This document shows, piece after piece, positions 9,497 to 19,875 of a stretch of DNA of 64,000 nt. The DNA comes from Azospira restricta (lineage in GTDB: Bacteria; Pseudomonadota; Gammaproteobacteria; Burkholderiales; Rhodocyclaceae). Location: contig NZ_CP064781.1 in NCBI RefSeq assembly GCF_016858125.1, positions 2,551,501 through 2,615,500 on the forward strand. The letters are read 5' to 3'. The stretch's first letter is position 1. Each line of letters begins with the position of its first letter. The notes below the pieces were generated by a model, which had not been told where the DNA came from, ran no database searches, and worked only from the letters and a program-made list of their open reading frames with translations. A program made the position numbers and the translations under genes.

Positions 9497-9625
9497 TGCT
9501 CGGCCGGGCGTCGTTGCTTGCGCTCGCCGTGCTACAGCACTGTCGTCGCGCGGCGCGCCTCGCCCGGCCTTCGCCTTGAGGTGATTTGGGGCTGAACTGC
9601 CGCATCCACTGGTAAAATTGCCCCC

Positions 9626-10156
9626 ATGGACTTCAACGCCGACCACTTCGCCCTGATGGGCCTGCCGCGCGCCTTCCGCATCGACGCGGCGGCGCTCGAC
9701 GCGCGCTATCGCGAGTTGCAGGCGGAGGTGCATCCGGACCGCTTCGCGCATGCGGCGGACGCCGAGCGGCGGCTGTCGCTGCAATGGGCGACCCGGGCCA
9801 ACGAGGCCTACCAGGCGCTGAAGAAGCCGCTGCCGCGTGCCCGCTACCTGCTGCATCTGCTCGGGCACGACATCGGCGCCGAGAACAATACGGCGATGCC
9901 GGCCGAGTTCCTGATGGAGCAAATGGAGTGGCGCGAGGGCGTCGCCGAGGCGCGCGCGGCGCGCGACCATCATGAGCTCGAGCACCTGCACCATCGGCTG
10001 CGCGAGCGGATGAACGGGAGCTACGACGAGCTCGCCGCGCTGCTTGACGACGCCGGCGACTACGAGACGGCGAGCGACCGCGTGCGCCGGCTGATGTTCC
10101 TCGAGAAACTGCTGACCGAGATCGACGAGGCGATTGCCGCGATCGAAGAACAATAA
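9626..10156 (+). CDS. hscB: Fe-S co-chaperone HscB (J-domain protein)
   Basis: Binds IscU and stimulates the HscA ATPase. The J domain holds the HPD tripeptide at H36-P37-D38 (EVHPDRFAH), and the C-terminal three-helix domain (about residues 90-176) is the IscU-binding part. Length 176 (E. coli 171). The 129-bp gap after iscA is the longest in the operon and contains an inverted repeat with arms GGCCGGGCG and CGCCCGGCC, which may moderate expression of the downstream chaperones. Confidence 0.96.
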   Translation: MDFNADHFALMGLPRAFRIDAAALDARYRELQAEVHPDRFAHAADAERRLSLQWATRANEAYQALKKPLPRARYLLHLLGHDIGAENNTAMPAEFLMEQMEWREGVAEARAARDHHELEHLHHRLRERMNGSYDELAALLDDAGDYETASDRVRRLMFLEKLLTEIDEAIAAIEEQ

Positions 10157-10173
10157 CCCCCCTCAGGTAATTC

Positions 10174-12056
<1,883 letters not shown>

Positions 12057-12060
<4 letters not shown>

Positions 12061-12398
12061 CCCAGATCATCGTGTTGCCGCACGTCGAGCTGTGCCCGGA
12101 CGGCGCGGTGATCGAGGCCGAGCCCGGCAAGTCGGTCTGCCAGGCGCTGCTCGAGCACGACATCGCGATCGAGCACGCCTGCGAGATGTCCTGCGCCTGC
12201 ACCACCTGCCACGTGATCGTGCGCGAGGGCTTCAACTCGCTGGAGCCGGCCGAGGACACCGAGGAGGACATGCTCGACAAGGCCTGGGGGCTGGAGCCGA
12301 ACTCGCGGCTGTCGTGCCAGGCGCACGTCGCCGAGACGCCGCTGGTCGTCGAGATTCCGCGCTACTCGATCAACATGGCCCGCGAAGGCAAGCACTGA
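12057..12398 (+). CDS. fdx: [2Fe-2S] ferredoxin of the ISC system
   Basis: Adrenodoxin-type ferredoxin that supplies electrons for cluster assembly. The 113-residue protein has the ligands C42, C48, C51 and C87, identical in position to E. coli Fdx, plus the extra non-ligand C46. The C-terminus [17 protein letters not shown] is the usual family ending. Translationally coupled to hscA through an ATGA overlap. Confidence 0.97.
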
Positions 12399-12411
12399 CG
12401 GAGGATTGCGC

Positions 12412-12606
12412 ATGAAGTGGACCGATATCAACGAGCTCGCGATCGAGCTGTCCGAGGCCCATCCCGGGGTCGACCCGACCCGCATCAACTTCGTCGACCT
12501 GATGAACTGGGTGCTCGCGCTGCCGGATTTCGACGACGATCCCAAGCACTGCGGCGAAAAGATTCTGGAGGCGATCCAGCAGGCGTGGATCGACGAAGTG
12601 CAGTGA
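12412..12606 (+). CDS. iscX: ISC accessory protein IscX (YfhJ)
   Basis: A 64-residue acidic protein that binds IscS and iron and modulates cluster synthesis. The sequence MKWTDINELAIELSEAHPGVDP and the ending AIQQAWIDEVQ are diagnostic. The ATG at 12412, with GGAGG at 12400-12404, is the start; a TTG two codons earlier is unnecessary. Its stop overlaps the GTG of the next gene. Confidence 0.97.
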   Translation: MKWTDINELAIELSEAHPGVDPTRINFVDLMNWVLALPDFDDDPKHCGEKILEAIQQAWIDEVQ

Positions 12607-12998
12607 TCAGCGACGATTTCGGCCGCGGCGGCGTGCAGCGCAACGTCTTCGGTGGCCCGCTCGGCACCTGCGGCGAGCGGCCGATGACCGGCTTCTTCCG
12701 CGACGGCTGCTGCAACACCGCCGACGAGGACGTCGGCGTGCACACGGTCTGCGCGGTGATGACCGCCGAGTTTCTCGCCTTTTCCAAGGCGCGCGGCAAC
12801 GATCTGTCGACGCCGCATCCCGAATTCGGCTTCCCCGGCCTGCAGCCCGGCGACCACTGGTGCCTGTGCGCCGCCCGCTGGCGCGAGGCCTGGGAGGCCG
12901 GCGCGGCGCCGCAGGTGGTGCTGAACGCGACCAACGAGGCGACGCTGGAAATCGTCAGCCTCGATCTCCTCAAGCCCTACGCCGTCGACCTCAACTGA
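12603..12998 (+). CDS. DUF2237 family protein, last gene of the isc operon
   Basis: A 131-residue protein of unknown function, recognisable by RNVFGGPLGTCGERPMTGFFRDGCCNT, GVHTVCAVMTAEFLAFSKARGNDLSTPHPEFGFPGL and GDHWCLCAARW. It is rich in conserved cysteines (one in GTCG, two in GCC, one in TVC, two in WCLC) with several histidines, suggesting metal or cluster binding, but no activity is established. The GTG start at 12603 overlaps the iscX stop (GTGA), so it is translationally coupled to the operon. That coupling is the best hint to its role: something linked to Fe-S or sulfur metabolism. Confidence 0.85.
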   Translation: MISDDFGRGGVQRNVFGGPLGTCGERPMTGFFRDGCCNTADEDVGVHTVCAVMTAEFLAFSKARGNDLSTPHPEFGFPGLQPGDHWCLCAARWREAWEAGAAPQVVLNATNEATLEIVSLDLLKPYAVDLN

Positions 12999-13019
12999 GC
13001 CCGAGCGGCGCCTCGCCGC

Positions 13020-13520
13020 TCAGCGCTGCCAATGCACGCGCAGCAGCTTCTCGCTCTCGTTGTAGTGGAATTCCAGTTCGCCGCGGTAGGCGTGGTGCAG
13101 CGCCTCGCCGAGGTCGCGCGCGAGGTGGAGGTCGGTGGTCGTCACCAGCAGGCCGCCGTTCTCGGGCTCGATCGCCATGATCCGTGCCAGCGGGTGCGCG
13201 GCCTTTTCGCGTTCCTCACGGTGGCGCAGCAGTGCGGTCACCTCGTCGCGGTGCTCGGCGAGGAAGGGGCCGCCGAGGTGGACGAAGCCGGCCGGATAGC
13301 GGTCGTGCGTGCGCGCGCAGGCCGGGCAGACGACCTCGTTCGCGTCCGCCGGGCGTTCGCTCCACTGCCAGCGGCCGGCGTGGAAGACCGCCCCGCAGTC
13401 GCCGCAGACCGCGGGCTCGGCCGGTTTCTGCCGCATCTTGTAGCTGTCGTGCTCGCGTTCCTCGCGCAACTGGTCGCGGCGGACGGGTTTGAATCCCTGG
13501 GGAATGGCATGCATGTTCAT
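13020..13520 (-). CDS. BCAM0308-type conserved protein with zinc-ribbon-like CXXC pairs
   Basis: A 166-residue protein with two CXXC pairs (CGDCGAVF near residue 39, VVCPACAR near residue 66), suggesting a zinc ribbon. The C-terminal half (LARIMAIEPENGGLLVTTTDLHLARDLGEALHHAY) resembles a small regulatory domain. I recognise it as like the BCAM0308 family, whose namesake lies in the low-oxygen-activated locus of Burkholderia cenocepacia. It overlaps the upstream phosphoribosyltransferase by 4 bp (ATGA), so the two are co-translated. Function unknown. Confidence 0.75.
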   Translation of the reverse strand: MNMHAIPQGFKPVRRDQLREEREHDSYKMRQKPAEPAVCGDCGAVFHAGRWQWSERPADANEVVCPACARTHDRYPAGFVHLGGPFLAEHRDEVTALLRHREEREKAAHPLARIMAIEPENGGLLVTTTDLHLARDLGEALHHAYRGELEFHYNESEKLLRVHWQR

Positions 13521-14185
13521 GGCGTCTCCTTCGTCTCGGAATGGGGCGCGGTCGCCGCCGCCTCGGCCGCGTGCAAGGTTGCGACCACCTCGTCGTCCCC
13601 GACCTGGGCGAAGTCGGCGTAGAACTGGCCGACCGCCTCGAACCAGGCCGGCGTCGCCAGGCAGACGACTTCGTCCGCGTACGGGCGGATGCGGGCGAGC
13701 GTCTCCGCGGGGGCGACGGGAACGGCGCAGACCAGCCGCGCCGGCTGGCGTTCGCGCAGCGCATGCAGCGCCGTGATCATCGTCGCGCCGGTCGCCAGGC
13801 CGTCGTCGACGACGATCACGATCCGTCCGCCGGCCTCGCGCGGCGGGCGTTGCGGCGTGTATTGCGCGCGCCGGCGATGGATCACGGCGAGCTGGACGGC
13901 GGCTTCGGCGGTGATGTAGTCGGCAAGCTCGGGGTCGTCGCCGAGGCCCGGCGTGCGGTAGATCCAGCCGCTCTCGTCGATCGCCGCGAGCGCCAGCTCG
14001 GGCTGGAAGGGCGCGCCGATCTTGCGCACCAGGACCACGTCGAGGTCGCCGCCGAGGCGGTCGGCGACCACCTTGGCCATCGGTACGGCGCCGCGCGGCA
14101 CCGCCAGTACCAGCGGCTGACGGCCTTGATAGGCGATCAAGGCCTCGGCCAGTCGCCGCCCCGCCTCGAGTCGATCGCGGAACAT
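13517..14185 (-). CDS. phosphoribosyltransferase family protein
   Basis: A type I phosphoribosyltransferase fold of 222 residues. The PRPP-binding loop is VIVVDDGLATGATM (about residues 120-133), preceded by the nucleotide-binding segment AVPRGAVPMAKVVADRLGGDLDVVLVRKIGAP. Proteins of this group occur in stress-response clusters, sometimes fused to a dienelactone-hydrolase-like domain, and their nucleobase substrate has not been defined. Here the domain stands alone and is coupled to the BCAM0308-type gene. Confidence 0.85.
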   Translation of the reverse strand: MFRDRLEAGRRLAEALIAYQGRQPLVLAVPRGAVPMAKVVADRLGGDLDVVLVRKIGAPFQPELALAAIDESGWIYRTPGLGDDPELADYITAEAAVQLAVIHRRRAQYTPQRPPREAGGRIVIVVDDGLATGATMITALHALRERQPARLVCAVPVAPAETLARIRPYADEVVCLATPAWFEAVGQFYADFAQVGDDEVVATLHAAEAAATAPHSETKETP

Positions 14186-14285
14186 CCTGAATCCTCCCTG
14201 CCGGACAGGCCGGGCGCACCCGCGTCCTTCGCCTGGCGACTCACTTTCAGGCTAGATGCGCGCCCGGAGGGCGTCAAGGCGGCCG

Positions 14286-14876
14286 TCAGCGGGCGGGCGG
14301 CGCGTCGTCGCCCGGGTACTGCTTGCGCAGGCGCTCCAGTCCCTGGCGGTAGGCCTCGGCGTCGCCGTGGTCGAAGAATTTCGGGTAGTGGTCGTGCGCC
14401 GCCTTGATCCGGCGGGCATGCTTGATCGGGCACCAGTACTGCTCGGTGCGCGCCGCCACTTCGCGGAAGTAGGCGGCGATGCCGTTGCCGTAGGAACAGT
14501 AGAAGCAGTTGAACTTCTCGATCAGGTTCAGGTAGGGCAGGTCTTCGCGGTCGAAGACCAGATAGTCGGCGCGGCGCACCTTGGGAATGCCGTAGAGCGG
14601 GAAGCACACCGCCTGGTAGACGGTGATGAACAGGTCGAGCAGCAGGAACGGAATCCAGCCGAGGTAGATCAGCGGCGCGGTCAGCGCCACCAGCGGCCGG
14701 GCGTCGAGCAGGAAGCGGACGAGGCCGGTCTTGTAGTGCCGCTGTTGCGCGATGAACTGGTCGGCGAGCTGCGCCCGGCGGGCGGCGAACTCGTCGCGGC
14801 GCTGGCGGTATTCGTCCTCGATCTCGTTTTCCAGTTGGCGGATTCTGGCCAGCAGTTCGTCGATGTGTTCGCGCAT
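14286..14876 (-). CDS. conserved membrane-associated protein of unknown function
   Basis: A 196-residue protein with a charged coiled-coil N-terminus (ELLARIRQLENEIEDEYRQRRDEF), one or two hydrophobic segments in the middle (ALTAPLIYLGWIPFLLLDLFITVYQAV) and a Cys/Trp-rich soluble part (KFNCFYCSYGNG, EQYWCPIKHARR). The CXXC plus a later Cys could bind metal. I cannot assign a function. It sits alone, between the phosphoribosyltransferase operon and divergent trxC. Confidence 0.7.
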   Translation of the reverse strand: MREHIDELLARIRQLENEIEDEYRQRRDEFAARRAQLADQFIAQQRHYKTGLVRFLLDARPLVALTAPLIYLGWIPFLLLDLFITVYQAVCFPLYGIPKVRRADYLVFDREDLPYLNLIEKFNCFYCSYGNGIAAYFREVAARTEQYWCPIKHARRIKAAHDHYPKFFDHGDAEAYRQGLERLRKQYPGDDAPPAR

Positions 14877-15002
14877 GGCCTGGGCTTCCGCTCATGGGTA
14901 ATGCTTCCTTCTACCACAGCCGGCTGCGCTGCGCGCGATTCACCCCTTGAAAGCGCCGTCGCCGGCGCCATATCGGGAACACCTGATGAACGGAGCCGCC
15001 CA

Positions 15003-15440
15003 GTGAGCGAAACCAGCCTGCATGTCGTCTGTCCGCATTGCGATGCGGTCAACCGCCTTCCCGCGACCCGCCTCGGCGAGCAGCCGACCTGCGGCCAGTG
15101 CCGCCGGCCGCTGCTGCCCGGCGAACCGGTCGCGCTGTCGGCGGCGAACTTCGACCGCCACGTCGGGCGCAGCGAGCTGCCGCTGGTCGTCGATTTCTGG
15201 GCGCCGTGGTGCGGCCCCTGCCGGACGATGGCGCCGGCCTTCGCGCAGGCGGCGGCGCAGCTCGCGCCGGGCGTGCGCTTCGCCAAGGTCGATACCGAGG
15301 CCGAACCGGCGCTGGCGCAGCGCTTCGGCATCCGCAGCATCCCGACGCTGGCGGTCTTCGTCGGCGGCCGCGAAATCGCCCGCCAGGCGGGGGCGATGGA
15401 CGCCGGCAGCCTGCTGCGCTGGGTGCGCCAGTACGTCTAG
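15003..15440 (+). CDS. trxC: thioredoxin 2 (TrxC)
   Basis: A 145-residue thioredoxin with an N-terminal zinc module (CPHCD near residue 10 and CGQC near residue 33) and the catalytic WCGPC motif in FWAPWCGPCRTMAP. TrxC is the oxidative-stress-inducible thioredoxin in E. coli. The start is the GTG at 15003, which places the first zinc CXXC at the usual distance from the N-terminus; upstream frame extensions are not conserved. Its stop overlaps the convergent Lrp gene by 4 bp. Confidence 0.94.
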   Translation: MSETSLHVVCPHCDAVNRLPATRLGEQPTCGQCRRPLLPGEPVALSAANFDRHVGRSELPLVVDFWAPWCGPCRTMAPAFAQAAAQLAPGVRFAKVDTEAEPALAQRFGIRSIPTLAVFVGGREIARQAGAMDAGSLLRWVRQYV

Positions 15441-15901
15441 GGCAGCGGCAGCGCCGTGCGGTCGACCACCCGGCGTAGCACGAAGCTCGAGTGCACGCCG
15501 GTGACGCCCTTGATGCGGGTGATGCGGTTGAGCAGCAGGTCCTGGTAGGCGTCCATGTCCCTGACCACCACCTTCAGCTGGTAGTCGGCGTCCTGGCCGG
15601 TGATCAGCAGGCATTCGAGCACCTCGGCAATCTCGCCGACCTTGGCCTCGAAGTTGGCGAAGCGCTCCGGCGTGTGCTGGTCCATCGAGATGTGGATCAG
15701 CGCCATCAGCGAGAGGCCCAGCTTCTTCGCGTCGACCAGCGCCCGGTAGCCGGTGATCAGCCCCGCCTCCTCCAGCGCGCGCAGCCGGCGCAGGCAGGGC
15801 GAGGGCGACAGGCCGATGCGCTCGGCCAGGTCCTGGTTGCTGATGCGTCCGTCCGCCTGGAGGGTGCGCAGAATCTGCAGATCGTAGCGGTCGAGTTGCA
15901 T
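15437..15901 (-). CDS. Lrp/AsnC family transcriptional regulator
   Basis: A 154-residue feast/famine regulator: N-terminal helix-turn-helix (LDRYDLQILRTLQADGRISNQDLAERIGLSPSPCLRRL) and a C-terminal RAM ligand-binding domain (about residues 68-145). It is close in type to Lrp itself. It is divergent from leuA, a known class of Lrp target, and an inverted repeat lies just upstream of its start codon. Control of leuA by leucine is a reasonable inference but not shown. Confidence 0.92.
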   Translation of the reverse strand: MQLDRYDLQILRTLQADGRISNQDLAERIGLSPSPCLRRLRALEEAGLITGYRALVDAKKLGLSLMALIHISMDQHTPERFANFEAKVGEIAEVLECLLITGQDADYQLKVVVRDMDAYQDLLLNRITRIKGVTGVHSSFVLRRVVDRTALPLP

Positions 15902-15926
15902 GATTTTCCGTAGGGCGTGTCTTTGT

Positions 15927-15942
15927 TGGGATAAATATCCCA
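15927..15942. promoter_or_regulatory. inverted repeat, candidate Lrp-type operator
   Basis: TGGGATA-AA-TATCCCA, perfect 7-bp arms, lies 26 bp upstream of the Lrp-type gene start and about 125 bp upstream of leuA. Its location in the divergent promoter region and the AT-rich centre fit autoregulation by the adjacent regulator. Confidence 0.45.
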
Positions 15943-16028
15943 TAAAGTGGAAGTGTCGGCAATTTAATTGCTGTAAAGTCGGGTTATTGGCGATAGAACG
16001 CAAGCACCTGCCGGCGGAAGTTCCGTAA

Positions 16029-17765
<1,737 letters not shown>

Positions 17766-17783
17766 AGAGGGCACGGGCAGGCG

Positions 17784-17818
17784 CGGGCAGCGCGGCGGCC
17801 GCCGCAGCTGCCCGTTTT
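17784..17818 (+). terminator. intrinsic terminator after leuA
   Basis: Stem CGGGCAGC (17784-17791) with GCTGCCCG (17807-17814), with further GC pairing inside the loop, followed by TTTT. It lies 19 bp after the leuA stop, in the gap to convergent serB. Confidence 0.75.
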
Positions 17819-17822
17819 CCGT

Positions 17823-18668
17823 TTACGCGGGGTAGAGGGCGAGCAGGCCGTCGAGGCCGACGAAGTTGAGCGCGACACTGGCCTTCGCCCGCGTCGCCGG
17901 CTTGGCGCGGAAGGCCACCGAGACCCCGGCCTCGGCCATCATCAGCAGGTCGTTGGCGCCGTCGCCGACGGCGATCACCTGTTCCTGCTTCAGCCCCAGC
18001 TCGTCGCGCAGCCGCACCAGGTGGTGTGCCTTGGCCTGCGCGTCGACGATGTCGCCGACGACGCGGCCGGTCAGCTTGCCGCCCGAGATTTCCAGTTCGT
18101 TCGAGGTGGCGAAGTCGAAGCCGAGCTCGATGCGCAGGCGTTCGGTGAAGTAGGTGAAGCCGCCGGAGAGGATCGCCGTGCGCAGGCCGGCGGCCTGCAC
18201 CGCGGCGAGCAGCTCGCGGGCGCCGGGCGAGAGCAGCAGGCGCTCGCCGAAGACGCGGGCGAGGACGCGCGCGTCGAGCCCGGCGAGCAGCGCCAGCCGG
18301 CGGCGCAGGCTCTCGCGGTAATCGATCTCGCCGCGCATCGCCGACTCGGTGACGGCCGAGACCTCGGCCTTCCTGCCGGCGAAGTCGGCCAGCTCGTCGA
18401 TGCACTCGATGGTGATCAGCGTCGAATCCATGTCGAAGGCGATCAGGCCGAAGTCGGAAAGCTTCCGCCCCGACTCGACGAAGCACCAGTCGAGCCTTTC
18501 CTGGTAGAGCAGCGGCGCGATCTCGTCGTCGAATTCGACGCTGCGCTCGGCCCCGGCCAGCCGCACCACCTGCGGCGGCTGCGGCTGCACGGCGCGGGCG
18601 CCGGTGGCGGCGACGCAGCGGTCGAGCAGGAAGGTCGGCAGCGCGCCGCCCTGGATCACCAGATCCAT
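17823..18668 (-). CDS. serB: phosphoserine phosphatase SerB
   Basis: Final step of serine synthesis. A HAD-superfamily phosphatase of 281 residues with motif I FDMDSTLITIECIDE (nucleophile Asp), motif II SGGFTYF, and motif III/IV VIAVGDGANDLLMMAEAG. The N-terminal ~80 residues form a poorly conserved ACT-like region, as in other beta- and gammaproteobacterial SerB. The start codon shares one base with the aroG stop (TGATG), so the two genes are translationally coupled. Confidence 0.96.
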   Translation of the reverse strand: MDLVIQGGALPTFLLDRCVAATGARAVQPQPPQVVRLAGAERSVEFDDEIAPLLYQERLDWCFVESGRKLSDFGLIAFDMDSTLITIECIDELADFAGRKAEVSAVTESAMRGEIDYRESLRRRLALLAGLDARVLARVFGERLLLSPGARELLAAVQAAGLRTAILSGGFTYFTERLRIELGFDFATSNELEISGGKLTGRVVGDIVDAQAKAHHLVRLRDELGLKQEQVIAVGDGANDLLMMAEAGVSVAFRAKPATRAKASVALNFVGLDGLLALYPA

Positions 18669-19741
18669 CAGGCCAGCCGCTCCGGCAGCACGTCGCGCAG
18701 CAGCGTCGCCGCGTCGCGCAGCGACTGCTCGGTGGTCTCCCAGTCGATGCAGGCGTCGGTCACCGAGCAGCCGTACTTGAGCTGCGACAGGTCCTCGGGG
18801 ATCGGCTGGTTGCCGGCGACCAGGTTCGACTCGATCATCGTGCCGACGATCGACTTGTTGCCGAGGCGGATCTGGTTGACCACGTCGGCCATGACCAGCG
18901 GCTGCAGCTCCGGCTTCTTGTAGCTGTTGGCGTGCGAGCAGTCGACGACGATGTTCGGCGGCAGCTTGGCCTTCTGCATCGCCTGCTCGGCCATCGACAC
19001 CGACACCGTGTCGTAGTTCGGGCGGCCGTCGCCGCCGCGCAGCACGACGTGGCCGTAGCGGTTGCCCTTGGTGCGCACGATCGCCGTCCGGCCCTGGCTG
19101 TTGATGCCGAGGAAGGAGTGCGGGCGCGACGCGGAGAGGATCGCGTTCACGGCGACGCCGATGTCGCCGTTGGTGCCGTTCTTGAAGCCGACCGGCGTCG
19201 ACAGCCCGGACGACATCTCGCGGTGCGTCTGCGACTCGGTGGTGCGGGCGCCGATCGCGCTCCAGGCGATCAGGTCGCCGAGGTATTGCGGCGAGATCGG
19301 GTCGAGCGCCTCGGTGCCGGCCGGCAGGCCGAGTTCGTTGACTTCGAGCAGGAAGTGGCGGGCCTTCTTCATGCCTTCGTCGACCTGGAAGGAGTCGTCC
19401 ATGTGCGGGTCGTTGATGTAGCCCTTCCAGCCGGTGGTCGTGCGCGGCTTCTCGAAATAGACGCGCATGACGATCAGCAGCGTGTCGGAGACCTCGTCGG
19501 CCAGCGCCTTCAGCCGCTTGGCGTAGTCGAGGCCGGCGACCGGGTCGTGGATCGAGCACGGGCCGACGACGACGAACAGCCGCGGGTCCTTGCGGTCGAG
19601 GATGTTGCGCAGGGCTTCGCGGCCCTTCATCACGGTGCGCGCGGCGGAGGTCGAGAGCGGCAGCCTGGCGTGGACGTCCTCGGGCGAGGGCATCGGATCG
19701 AAGGCGGCGACGTTGATGTTGTCGATGTCGAGAGTCGTCAT
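18668..19741 (-). CDS. aroG: 3-deoxy-7-phosphoheptulonate synthase (DAHP synthase, class I)
   Basis: First step of the shikimate pathway: condenses phosphoenolpyruvate with erythrose 4-phosphate. The 357-residue protein shows VVVGPCSIHDP, RVYFEKPRTTTGWKGYINDP, GARTTESQTHREMSSGLSTPVGFKNGT and VDCSHANSYKK, all AroG/F/H family signatures. Which aromatic amino acid inhibits it cannot be read from the sequence with confidence; overall it resembles AroG. A much longer open frame continues upstream but is not coding. serB is coupled directly downstream. Confidence 0.95.
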   Translation of the reverse strand: MTTLDIDNINVAAFDPMPSPEDVHARLPLSTSAARTVMKGREALRNILDRKDPRLFVVVGPCSIHDPVAGLDYAKRLKALADEVSDTLLIVMRVYFEKPRTTTGWKGYINDPHMDDSFQVDEGMKKARHFLLEVNELGLPAGTEALDPISPQYLGDLIAWSAIGARTTESQTHREMSSGLSTPVGFKNGTNGDIGVAVNAILSASRPHSFLGINSQGRTAIVRTKGNRYGHVVLRGGDGRPNYDTVSVSMAEQAMQKAKLPPNIVVDCSHANSYKKPELQPLVMADVVNQIRLGNKSIVGTMIESNLVAGNQPIPEDLSQLKYGCSVTDACIDWETTEQSLRDAATLLRDVLPERLA

Positions 19742-19875
19742 GGTCGGAACGCGGGTCACAAGCGGGGGTTGGGGCAGGGCTGCAGCGGGAAAGGCGAGGC
19801 GTTTCGGTGCTTGGGCGATGCCGGGAAAGTGTCGGAGTTTACCGCCTCCGCGGGGGGTTGGCGAGGGTTGCGGAC

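Noticed and set aside
9585-9625. TAAAAT at 9613-9618 as a promoter for hscB
   Set aside because: It lies 7 bp from the start codon with no matching -35; transcription would start at or inside the gene.
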